Positions 1 to 6,869 of a stretch of DNA of 19,677 nt are shown piece by piece. The first letter of the stretch is position 1; every line of letters starts with the position of its first letter. The DNA comes from Ignavibacteria bacterium UBA4661 (lineage in GTDB: Bacteria; Bacteroidota; Ignavibacteria; Kapaibacteriales; UBA4661): contig DHLT01000082.1 in assembly GCA_002405405.1 (NCBI GenBank), forward strand, positions 12,430-32,106, given 5' to 3'. The notes below the pieces were generated by a model. It ran no database searches, was not told where the DNA came from, and saw nothing but the letters and a program-made list of their open reading frames with translations. The translations under genes were made by a program, and so were the position numbers.

Positions 1-1
1 C

Positions 2-229
2 TCGTTATACCGTATTCCCGAAGATACGCGCTTGAATCATCGATCCATTATAGTTGGTGGTGTTCTTGCAGAAGAATCCTCATATCTCTTAAAATCATTT
101 TTCGCAGCTTTGCGATCAGGCAGAATGCAACGTTCATCAGAGCAATTGCTGGCACGTGGTAAATCTCAACAATCGGATAGTGCGCAGTCATCTTCCAATG
201 ATGATACATTTCCTATCATCGAATGGTAA
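2..229 (+). CDS. C-terminal end of an unidentified protein (5' end outside the window)
   Basis: The frame is open from the left edge to the TAA at 227-229, so this is the last 75 residues of a gene starting upstream. A TTG at 32 could act as a start, but the open frame before it makes an internal start unlikely. The visible part has a short hydrophobic stretch (IIVGGVLAEE) followed by a mixed helix (SYLLKSFFAALR), then a low-complexity tail rich in Ser and Gln, ending in PIIEW. I do not recognise the family. The stop lies 6 bp before rsmI, so the two are probably co-transcribed. The function cannot be inferred from this fragment. Confidence 0.55.
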   Translation, partial: SLYRIPEDTRLNHRSIIVGGVLAEESSYLLKSFFAALRSGRMQRSSEQLLARGKSQQSDSAQSSSNDDTFPIIEW

Positions 230-235
230 CATTGT

Positions 236-949
236 ATGAATAAGCAACAACAGTACAAACTCCAGCCGGCATTATATCTTGTTCCTGTGCCGATTGGTAA
301 CTTAGAAGATATTACCATTAGGGCACTTAAAACACTACAGGCAGCACATGTGATTGCCTCTGAAGACACACGTACAATTGGTTCACTGCTCAAGAATTTT
401 CAGATTATACCAAATAAACTTCTCGGCATTTTTGAACATAATGAACAAGCCGGCGCTAAACAGGTTGTACAATTGATTCAGCAAGGAAATAGTGTCTGCT
501 ATGCCAGTGAAGCAGGAACACCTTGCATTTCTGATCCGGGATTGATCCTTGTTCAAGCATGTATTGCTGCGGGATTAAACGTGATTCCATTGCCCGGAGC
601 CATTGCGGCGACAACAGCACTCATCGCCAGTGGATGTGATACACAGCATTTTACTTTTGTTGGATTTCCTCCCCACAAAAAAGGACGTGAAGAGTGGTTG
701 CACACTATATGCACTCATACAGAAACAATCATTTTATATGAAGCACCTCACCGCCTGGTTTCTACGCTGGAAACTATTGCTAAGTATGCACCGCAGAGAG
801 TGATGTGTGTTGTACGAGAATTAACGAAATTGCATGAAGAATTCGTACGGGGCATAGCACAAGATGTACATTCTGCATTTGCTGAGCGTGCAACGATTAA
901 AGGAGAATGTGTCATTATTCTCGACCGTCTTGTGTCGCGTACAGAGTAA
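236..949 (+). CDS. rsmI: 16S rRNA (cytidine(1402)-2'-O)-methyltransferase RsmI
   Basis: RsmI uses S-adenosylmethionine to methylate the 2'-OH of C1402 in the decoding centre of 16S rRNA, acting in the cytoplasm on the small subunit. The 237-residue product shows the family motifs in order: LYLVPVPIGNLEDIT near the N-terminus, ASEDTRTIGSLL, EAGTPCISDPG (the family usually has DAGTPgISDPG), a PLPGAIAATTALIASG loop, FVGFPPHKKGRE, YEAPHRL and VVRELTKLHEEF. It belongs to the tetrapyrrole-methylase (SAM methyltransferase class III) fold. It is shorter than the roughly 285-residue E. coli enzyme because the extra C-terminal domain is missing and the protein ends soon after the core strand GECVIILD. 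Short versions are common in Bacteroidota-like genomes. The ATG at 236 was chosen because the conserved N-terminal motif begins just after it. No Shine-Dalgarno sequence is visible. The WG-repeat gene follows after 31 bp. Confidence 0.95.
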   Translation: MNKQQQYKLQPALYLVPVPIGNLEDITIRALKTLQAAHVIASEDTRTIGSLLKNFQIIPNKLLGIFEHNEQAGAKQVVQLIQQGNSVCYASEAGTPCISDPGLILVQACIAAGLNVIPLPGAIAATTALIASGCDTQHFTFVGFPPHKKGREEWLHTICTHTETIILYEAPHRLVSTLETIAKYAPQRVMCVVRELTKLHEEFVRGIAQDVHSAFAERATIKGECVIILDRLVSRTE

Positions 950-980
950 TAGCTTGTCCATTCATTATGATATAATACCT

Positions 981-2381
981 ATGAAGTTCATACAATCATT
1001 ATTGTGCTTCACCCTCATGTCTTTGTTGTCAGTTTGTACTGCCTATGCGCAGGAGGGGGAAGTTAGTGTCAATCCTGAAGGAAAAAAAGCAATTCTGAAA
1101 CAAGGACAACCTGTCACGGAATATCTTTTTGATGAAGTCACCAAATTTGGTAATGGCTTGTATGTGGTTGTTCGTGACGGCAAGCGAGGGCTTGTTTCAG
1201 AAGAAGGTAAGCAAGTAACGATGACAATTTATGATCGTGTTGAACCACTCAAGAATGGAAAAATCCTTGTTGTTATGGCAGGTAAAACCGGTATTCTCAA
1301 TGCCGACGGTACTACGTTGACACCACCAAAATATGATGTGCTTGTTATGGGTACCAATGGCTTTTCGCAAGTCCAGGTGCAAGGAAAATTGGGATTGCTC
1401 AATGCTTATGGACAAGAAATCGTTCATCCGGAATATGATGAAGTGCGACCGTTGAAAAATGGGATGACGGAAGTCAAGCGCAATAAAAAAATTGGCTATG
1501 TAGGTAGCAGTGCTCAAGAATTACTTCCACCAATATACGATGATGTCCGTTTTCTAACCAATGGACGTGTTGAGCTTCGACGAGGTTCATTCCTTGGTTA
1601 TGCAACTAGCGATCTTTCAACCATTCTTGTACCGGCAGAATTCGAGAAAGTCACCTTTCTTGCCGATGGTAAAGCAATGGTACAAAAAGGGGGTAAGACA
1701 GGATACTATAGTAAGACGGGCATCCAATTGGTACCTCCAATTTATGACCAAGCAAGATTTTTTCCTGATGGTAAAGTATATGTTACACTCAATCGCAAAA
1801 ATGGCATCCTGACCAGCGAAGGTAAAGAGTTTGTCCCTGCACGATATGATAATATTCGTTTTGAACGAACGCATATTATCCGTGCAGAAATCAATGCTTC
1901 GCGGACTGTAGAGTATTATACATCTCAAGGCACTCAATATCAGTCGATTGAAAAATTTCGTAACACAACAGCGGGCACGTTCGCTCTTGCACAGCGGCAA
2001 GGCAAATTCGGTCTTCTTGACACTATGGGAGTAGAGCGTATAGTATGTGAATATGATACTTTGACAAGTATTGATTCTTTGGGATGCTTTCGTGCTGTAA
2101 AACAAGCAAAAGCTTTCCTTGTTAATCTTGACGGTACAATTCGTACGACCGATAGTTTTGATGAAATTGATGTGTTTGTTGCGCAGCGCGCACGTGTTAA
2201 GCAAGGTACATTGTATGGCTATATCGACATCATGGGAAATATCGTTATTCCTATTCGTTATACACTTGCTGAGCGATTCACTGAGCAAGGACAAGCAATT
2301 GTCAAAGAAGCAGAGCAAAGTATAACAATCGATATTATGGGCAATCCTATTCAGGTCGCAATCCCATCTGAAAAGCAGTAA
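981..2381 (+). CDS. Secreted WG-repeat protein
   Basis: The predicted 466-residue protein starts with a clear Sec signal peptide (hydrophobic residues 4-20, likely cleavage AYA|QE after residue 23), so it should be exported. The rest is an array of WG-like repeats (KWG/WG family). A Gly-containing strand motif such as TGILNADG, LGLLNAYG, TGYYSKTG, NGILTSEG, FGLLDTMG or YGYIDIMG recurs at about residues 69, 103, 137, 171, 205, 240, 274, 309, 343, 378, 412 and 448, a regular period of 34-36 residues. Many units also carry PPIYD or HPEYDEV followed by NG. About 12 or 13 units are present. The family is widespread in Bacteroidota and its role is mostly unknown; a beta-rich binding or scaffold surface is likely. 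The frame extends upstream to 864 inside rsmI, but the ATG at 981 places the signal peptide at the N-terminus. It lies 27 bp before ftsE, probably in the same transcript. Confidence 0.85.
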   Translation: MKFIQSLLCFTLMSLLSVCTAYAQEGEVSVNPEGKKAILKQGQPVTEYLFDEVTKFGNGLYVVVRDGKRGLVSEEGKQVTMTIYDRVEPLKNGKILVVMAGKTGILNADGTTLTPPKYDVLVMGTNGFSQVQVQGKLGLLNAYGQEIVHPEYDEVRPLKNGMTEVKRNKKIGYVGSSAQELLPPIYDDVRFLTNGRVELRRGSFLGYATSDLSTILVPAEFEKVTFLADGKAMVQKGGKTGYYSKTGIQLVPPIYDQARFFPDGKVYVTLNRKNGILTSEGKEFVPARYDNIRFERTHIIRAEINASRTVEYYTSQGTQYQSIEKFRNTTAGTFALAQRQGKFGLLDTMGVERIVCEYDTLTSIDSLGCFRAVKQAKAFLVNLDGTIRTTDSFDEIDVFVAQRARVKQGTLYGYIDIMGNIVIPIRYTLAERFTEQGQAIVKEAEQSITIDIMGNPIQVAIPSEKQ

Positions 2382-2408
2382 TTACTATTTCCTTTTAATG
2401 AGAATCGC

Positions 2409-3092
2409 ATGTCCGTATCAGTTATAACAAATGAATATGTACTTCGTAATGTCGCGGTACGCTTTGAAAAAATACCTGCATTACACAGTGTTAGTGTAGA
2501 AATTCCCAAAGGGGAGATCCTTGTGCTGAACGGACCAACCGGCGCGGGCAAGACAACATTTTTACGGCTTTTATATTTGGATATAATGCCACATGATGGT
2601 AGTGTTCTTTTTCGAGGGAAAAGTATTGCCGGTCTAACTCGAGAAGAAATAGCGCAAGTACGTACTGATATCGGTGTCGTTTTCCAAGATGCAAAATTGA
2701 TTCCGCACCTGAATATCATTGACAATGTCATGCTTCCTTTGCGTATTGCGCATATGGCTCCTAAGCAAGCTGTTCTCAAAGCAGTTGAAATTATGTCGGA
2801 ACTTGGTATTAGCTATGTTCGTGATAAAATGCCTAAAGATTTATCAGGTGGAGAACGGAGTCTTGTCTCATTTGCACGAGCAATTGTGCATACGCCAAGT
2901 ATAGTTATTGCTGACGAGCCAACTGCCAATTTGGACGAGCAAACTGCAAAAACAATTATTCATGCCATGCAAAGCCTTGCAGGCAAAGGAACAACAATCA
3001 TTCTCTCGACTCATAACTCGGCTACAATTCGGGAATTGAGTTCAGCACGCATTATTCGTCTGGAAGATGGTGCGATCGTTTCTACGCTATAA
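2409..3092 (+). CDS. ftsE: Cell-division ABC ATPase FtsE
   Basis: This is a 227-residue ABC ATPase. Visible motifs are Walker A GPTGAGKT (42-49), the Q-loop in VFQDAKLIPHLNIIDNV (Q93), the signature LSGGE (145-149), Walker B IVIADE (165-170) and the H-loop STHN (H202). The phrase FQDAKLIPHLNIIDNVMLPL is typical of FtsE rather than LolD or MacB. FtsE works with the membrane protein FtsX at the septum, where ATP turnover controls peptidoglycan hydrolases. No ftsX lies next to it: the following gene, 15 bp downstream, is a UvrD-type helicase. The FtsX-domain permease at 10606-13248 belongs to a different ABC module with its own ATPase. Pairing with a remote ftsX is inferred. A LolD-like lipoprotein-release ATPase is the main alternative name. 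Confidence 0.85.
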   Translation: MSVSVITNEYVLRNVAVRFEKIPALHSVSVEIPKGEILVLNGPTGAGKTTFLRLLYLDIMPHDGSVLFRGKSIAGLTREEIAQVRTDIGVVFQDAKLIPHLNIIDNVMLPLRIAHMAPKQAVLKAVEIMSELGISYVRDKMPKDLSGGERSLVSFARAIVHTPSIVIADEPTANLDEQTAKTIIHAMQSLAGKGTTIILSTHNSATIRELSSARIIRLEDGAIVSTL

Positions 3093-3107
3093 TTTCTTCT
3101 CTCTATT

Positions 3108-5222
3108 ATGAAATCTCTTTCGCTTCAAAAACTACCTCGACAAGGGGAAGCATCGTCCTTTTTGCTTGAACAGCTCAATGAGCCACAGCGCAAAGCCGCA
3201 GAAACACTGGAAGGCCCTGTATTAATTCTTGCAGGGGCAGGCAGTGGTAAGACACGTGCATTGACTTATCGCATTGCCTATATGATTGAGCAAGGTATTC
3301 GCCCTCAAGATATTCTTGCTCTGACATTTACCAATAAAGCAGCAGGTGAAATGAAAGAACGTATCGCTAAACTTGTTGGCGAAAGCAAAGCAAGTGGCGT
3401 ATGGGCGGGAACATTTCATGCGATCTTCGCACGCATTCTTCGTATGGAAGCAGAAGCTATCGGTTATACTTCGTCGTATAGCGTTTATGATGCTGATGAT
3501 TCTTTATCAGTTGTCAAAGCTGTCATGAATAGTCTTGGCATTTCGCAACAACAGTATACGCCTAATGCTATGCGCAATGCAATTTCGGGTGCAAAAAACA
3601 AGCATATAGGCGTGCAAGAATATCAACGAGAAGCAGGCTCAATTTTTGAGAAGCAAGCTGGATTGATTTATCAAGAATATGAGAAACGTCTTCGTGCAAA
3701 TAATGCAATGGATTTTGACGATCTCTTACTCAATGTGATTCGTCTTTTTGAAATGCGTCCTGACATCTTACAACGTTATCAAGAACGATTTCGCTATGTG
3801 TTGATTGATGAATATCAGGATACCAACAAAGCTCAGTACACTGCGGTTGCCATGCTGACTCGTGTGCATAATAATATTTGTGTGGTCGGTGATGATGCAC
3901 AAAGTATTTATCGTTGGCGCGGTGCCGATATTCGGAATATCTTGGATTTTGAGCGTGACTATCCGCAAGCAGTTGTATTGCGTTTAGAGCAAAATTACCG
4001 TTCGACCAAAACCATTTTGAGCGCTGCAAATGCTGTGATTTCGAACAATGCCGATCAGTTAAAGAAGGAATTGTGGACAGCAAATGATGATGGTGAGCTT
4101 ATCGATGTAGTACGGTGTCGCGATGATCGCGAAGAAGCCGAACAAATTGTCAAATATATTCGCCAAGAAGTACGATCCGGCAAGGAGTACCGTGATATTG
4201 CTGTGTTGTATCGTACAAATGCTCAATCGCAAGCGATTGAAGACGCTCTACGTAGAGAAAATATCCCCTATACAATTGTTGGTGGAGTGTCGTTTTACAA
4301 ACGGAAAGAAGTCAAAGACACGCTTGCATATTTGAAACTGATTGTTAACGAACGAGATAGTGAAAGCTTACAGCGTATTGTGAATGAACCTCCGCGTGGT
4401 CTTGGTAAAACATCACTTCAGCTGATCGCTGATTATGCAGAGCGTGAAGGTATCTCGCTATTTGATGCGTATTGTATTGCAGAATCTATTCCCGGCTTAC
4501 AAAAACGAGCACAGACAGCCGCTCTTGATTTCTCGGCAATGATTCGGCGATTCTCTGGTGTGCGAAATCAACTTCGTCCCGATGAACTTGCACGGACACT
4601 GATTGATGCGACAGGTCTCTTGCGCATGTATGAAGAAGACGGTAGTGATGAGGCATTAGATCGTTGGAATAATATCCAGCGAGTTCTCTCGCATATCGCC
4701 GAGTATCATGATAAAAATCCTGATGCAACATTAGAGCAATATGTTCAAGAAATTGCCCTGCTATCGGACATGGATAATGTTGATACGCATGGTAAAGCCG
4801 TATTAATGATGACTTTGCATTCTGCTAAAGGACTGGAGTTTCCGATGGTCATTCTTCCCGGTTTAGAACGTGGACTTTATCCATTATCAAAAGCAGAACA
4901 AAATAAAGACGAACTTGAAGAAGAGCGACGACTATTCTATGTGGGTATTACTCGTGCTGAAAAAAAATTGGTTCTTCTACATGCGGAAAAGCGCTATCGC
5001 TTTGGTGAAATTTCATATCCTATGCCTTCAGGTTTTTTGAGTGAAATTACACCTGAACTTTTGCGTCCAATTGGCGGGAAAGCAATACCGGAGCTGTCAG
5101 CATGGAGTAGTGGAGGTTTTCGTAAGCCACGCCATGAGCATGATTTTATCGATGAATACAGTGGGCAAAAGATGACGGATTCTTCAGGTGAAAAAGTTCG
5201 ATTTATCGATGAGGACGTATAA
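3108..5222 (+). CDS. pcrA: UvrD/PcrA-type superfamily 1 DNA helicase, ended early by an in-frame TAA
   Basis: This is an ATP-dependent 3'-5' DNA helicase of the UvrD/PcrA/Rep group, acting in nucleotide excision or mismatch repair and in clearing replication obstacles. All SF1A core motifs are present in 704 residues: Q motif LNEPQRKA (23-30), Walker A AGAGSGKT (42-49), ALTFTNKAAGEM (Ia), DEYQD (234-238, motif II), GDDAQSIYRWRGAD (III), LEQNYRST (IV), TLHSAKGLEFPMV (V, about 568-580) and RRLFYVGITRAEKKL (VI, about 607-621). The helicase core is therefore complete. Translation stops at TAA 5220-5222, in the acidic linker ending DEDV. The same frame then runs on without interruption to 5615 and encodes the usual C-terminal domain, listed separately. 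The full-length gene would be about 835 codons. The first ATG in frame, 15 bp after ftsE, was taken as the start. Whether it is PcrA or UvrD by orthology cannot be decided here. Confidence 0.93.
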   Translation: MKSLSLQKLPRQGEASSFLLEQLNEPQRKAAETLEGPVLILAGAGSGKTRALTYRIAYMIEQGIRPQDILALTFTNKAAGEMKERIAKLVGESKASGVWAGTFHAIFARILRMEAEAIGYTSSYSVYDADDSLSVVKAVMNSLGISQQQYTPNAMRNAISGAKNKHIGVQEYQREAGSIFEKQAGLIYQEYEKRLRANNAMDFDDLLLNVIRLFEMRPDILQRYQERFRYVLIDEYQDTNKAQYTAVAMLTRVHNNICVVGDDAQSIYRWRGADIRNILDFERDYPQAVVLRLEQNYRSTKTILSAANAVISNNADQLKKELWTANDDGELIDVVRCRDDREEAEQIVKYIRQEVRSGKEYRDIAVLYRTNAQSQAIEDALRRENIPYTIVGGVSFYKRKEVKDTLAYLKLIVNERDSESLQRIVNEPPRGLGKTSLQLIADYAEREGISLFDAYCIAESIPGLQKRAQTAALDFSAMIRRFSGVRNQLRPDELARTLIDATGLLRMYEEDGSDEALDRWNNIQRVLSHIAEYHDKNPDATLEQYVQEIALLSDMDNVDTHGKAVLMMTLHSAKGLEFPMVILPGLERGLYPLSKAEQNKDELEEERRLFYVGITRAEKKLVLLHAEKRYRFGEISYPMPSGFLSEITPELLRPIGGKAIPELSAWSSGGFRKPRHEHDFIDEYSGQKMTDSSGEKVRFIDEDV

Positions 5223-5318
5223 TTCGAGGGCTTTTCGGATGAGCCACGCCCAACACGTAATCAGTCCCTCAATACTGCTCGTGGTCAGCAGTTTGGTACA
5301 CGTAGCACATCAATATCG

Positions 5319-5615
5319 ATGCCTTCAAAACAAAGCTCATTTCAGCAAAAATCTCCTCCACAGCAGTCATCTCGAACTTCTTTTACTCAACCGGCATTAC
5401 CACAACAACAAAAACCGGCAGAACGTGCACAACAACAACATGCAGGTTTGGGTAATCTTCGTAAAGGAGTGCGTGTTCGTCATGAAATGTTTGGCATAGG
5501 TACGGTCATGGCAATTGGTGGTAGTGGAGATATGGCACGGGTAGAAGTTAGTTTCTCTGGTGTAGGACGAAAAAGTTTACTGATAAAGTTTGCAAAGTTG
5601 ACAGTGCTTGATTAA
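5319..5615 (+). CDS. C-terminal Tudor-like domain of the UvrD/PcrA helicase, separated by a stop codon
   Basis: This segment is in the same frame as the helicase upstream; the frame is open from 5223, directly after the TAA at 5220-5222. An ATG at 5319 would allow separate translation of 98 residues. From 5223 the 130 residues comprise a Ser/Gln/Pro-rich linker of roughly 80 residues and then a compact domain with LRKGVRVRHEMFGIGTV, ARVEVSFSGVG and KSLLIKFAKL. These are the hallmarks of the C-terminal region of PcrA/UvrD, a Tudor-like fold that in Bacillus PcrA and E. coli UvrD binds RNA polymerase. As the sequence stands, this domain is made only by readthrough, by re-initiation or not at all. 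It is almost certainly not an independent gene. A nonsense mutation or base-call error in the linker is the simplest explanation. Confidence 0.75.
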   Translation: MPSKQSSFQQKSPPQQSSRTSFTQPALPQQQKPAERAQQQHAGLGNLRKGVRVRHEMFGIGTVMAIGGSGDMARVEVSFSGVGRKSLLIKFAKLTVLD

Positions 5616-5689
5616 AAATAAAAGCGTCATCTTCTACAGCAGATCTACGGAAACTGTGTGTTGTAACATATAAATTGCTTTTGTAGTTT

Positions 5690-5705
5690 CGTACTAATTC
5701 GTACG
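5690..5705. promoter_or_regulatory. Near-palindromic candidate operator upstream of the MarR gene
   Basis: CGTACTAATTCGTACG is a 16-bp palindrome with one mismatched pair (7 of 8 half-site positions match). It ends 31 bp before the MarR start codon. The same bases also form a direct repeat, TTCGTAC at 5688-5694 and 5698-5704, spaced by 10 bp. MarR dimers commonly bind 16-20 bp palindromes overlapping their own promoter, so autoregulation is plausible. No clear promoter box was identified alongside it, and palindromes this imperfect arise several times per 20 kb by chance, so the position is the main support. Confidence 0.4.
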
Positions 5706-5736
5706 TTCTTCGACTGCTATCGGTACTTGAGCAATC

Positions 5737-6201
5737 ATGGGAAAAAAATTGGAACAAAGATTACGGCAAGCGCATTTTCAAAGTTCGCACCAAGAAGCAA
5801 CAATTAATATTTTGCTAGCCGCCGAGCATATTCGGAGTGCGATGGATCGTGTGTGCCAAGAGCATGGTATAACACGCTCGCAGTACAATGTTTTGCGGAT
5901 TTTACGGGGTATTCATCCGCAAGGTCATCCACGTCGTGAGATTCTTTGTCGCATGATTGAGCGTTCGCCTGACGCAACGCGATTGATTGATCGTCTCGAG
6001 AAAATGGAATTCGTTGAGCGACAATCTTCTGAGGAAGATAGGCGGCTGTCAGTTACCATTATCACAAAAAAAGGATTAAGGCTTTTAGATAAAATGTCGA
6101 AAGCTGTTGATGCTATGGATAAGCAGATTGCGGAAACGCTGACAGAACGAGAATGTAAGTCCCTCTCGACTATCTGTGAAAAAATCTATGATGCAGAATA
6201 G
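5737..6201 (+). CDS. MarR-family transcriptional regulator
   Basis: The 154-residue protein has the MarR winged-helix layout. An N-terminal helix (about 15-45) is followed by ITRSQYNVLRILRGI, a helix-turn-helix around residues 65-95 (REILCRMIERSPDATRLIDRLEKMEFVERQ), the wing SSEEDRRLSVTIITKKGLRLL with the characteristic acidic-Asp-Arg-Arg motif, and a C-terminal dimerisation helix. MarR proteins are dimeric repressors, usually released by small phenolic or oxidising ligands. It lies 121 bp after the helicase fragment and 59 bp before the nitroreductase, on the same strand. It is therefore the likely local regulator of the nitroreductase and TonB-receptor pair. A near-palindrome at 5690-5705 could be its operator. 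No cysteine pattern specific to a redox-sensing OhrR type is obvious; the few cysteines are scattered. The ligand is unknown. Confidence 0.88.
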   Translation: MGKKLEQRLRQAHFQSSHQEATINILLAAEHIRSAMDRVCQEHGITRSQYNVLRILRGIHPQGHPRREILCRMIERSPDATRLIDRLEKMEFVERQSSEEDRRLSVTIITKKGLRLLDKMSKAVDAMDKQIAETLTERECKSLSTICEKIYDAE

Positions 6202-6260
6202 TCTTTGTTAATATTTTTTATGCCGCGATAAAGCCGCTTGCTTACTTTCATTCTCTTGTT

Positions 6261-6869
6261 ATGTCAAACTCAATCAAATTTGCTGATACACAACAATCTT
6301 TATTGCCAATCATTGCAGAACGGTGGAGTCCGCGAGCATTTGCTCAAGAGTCGGTTACCCTCAAGGACTTGCATACTATTCTCGAAGCCGGTCGCTGGGC
6401 AGCTTCAGCGATGAATGAACAACCCTGGCGATACATCGTTGCCCGTCGAGAAGATACTTCATCATTCCAAACGATTCTGGCATGTTTGAATCCGTCAAAT
6501 GCTGTATGGGCGCAGCATGCTTCAGTTCTCATGATTTCTATTGTCAAAAAAATGTTTACTAAGCATGAAGAACCGAATACAGTAGCATTGCATGATCTGG
6601 GGCTTGCATCGGGATCAATGTCATTGCAAGCTATGAGTATGGGAATTTATACGCATTGGATGGGTGGTTTTAGTCATGAGAAAGCACGTGAGTTGTGTGG
6701 TATTCCAGATGGATATGCACCTGTTGCATGTATAGCAATGGGATATATCGGCGATCCTGCAATACTTTCCGAATCGCAGCAGAAATCAGAGATGGCACCT
6801 CGCAACCGTAAACCACTTTCCGAAACAGTATTTACAACATCGTGGGGTGATTCTTATTCATTGGTATGA
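6261..6869 (+). CDS. Nitroreductase-family flavoprotein
   Basis: This 202-residue protein belongs to the FMN-dependent nitroreductase superfamily, cytoplasmic dimers that reduce nitroaromatics, quinones or enones with NAD(P)H. Family signatures are RWSPRAF near residue 21 (FMN phosphate-binding Arg motif), AGRWAASAMNEQPWRYIV (about 43-60), HDLGLASGSMSLQAMSMGI (about 111-129), ACIAMGYIGDP and the basic RNRKPLSE near the C-terminus. The length and motifs resemble the small single-domain NfnB/NfsB-like enzymes annotated as nitroreductase family proteins. It does not show the BluB pattern expected for dimethylbenzimidazole synthase. The stop TGA overlaps the start of the TonB receptor (ATGA), and a MarR gene lies 59 bp upstream. 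The substrate cannot be told from sequence, but the context suggests a MarR-controlled redox function linked to an imported ligand. Confidence 0.88.
   Translation: MSNSIKFADTQQSLLPIIAERWSPRAFAQESVTLKDLHTILEAGRWAASAMNEQPWRYIVARREDTSSFQTILACLNPSNAVWAQHASVLMISIVKKMFTKHEEPNTVALHDLGLASGSMSLQAMSMGIYTHWMGGFSHEKARELCGIPDGYAPVACIAMGYIGDPAILSESQQKSEMAPRNRKPLSETVFTTSWGDSYSLV

Noticed and set aside
971..976. TATAAT as a -10 box for the WG-repeat gene
   Set aside because: It ends 4 bp before the ATG at 981, has no -35 partner at a proper distance, and the expected lineage uses a different -7 consensus. It would require a leaderless transcript.
1617..2318. 233-codon minus-strand open frame inside the WG-repeat gene
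   Set aside because: It is antisense to a well-supported repeat protein. Its translation is rich in Cys, Ile and Asn with no recognisable domain, as expected for a shadow frame.
5220..5222. Recoded stop codon (alternative genetic code)
   Set aside because: TAA ends other genes in the window normally (for example rsmI and the TonB receptor), so reassignment is not supported.
5188..5499. 103-codon + frame bridging the helicase stop
   Set aside because: It is in a different frame from both helicase parts and encodes His/Asn-rich low-complexity sequence. The real continuation is the helicase frame itself.
6261..6869. BluB (dimethylbenzimidazole synthase) beside a BtuB-like receptor
   Set aside because: The protein is in the same superfamily, but I do not see the BluB-type N-terminal and active-site sequence. 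It reads as a generic nitroreductase.
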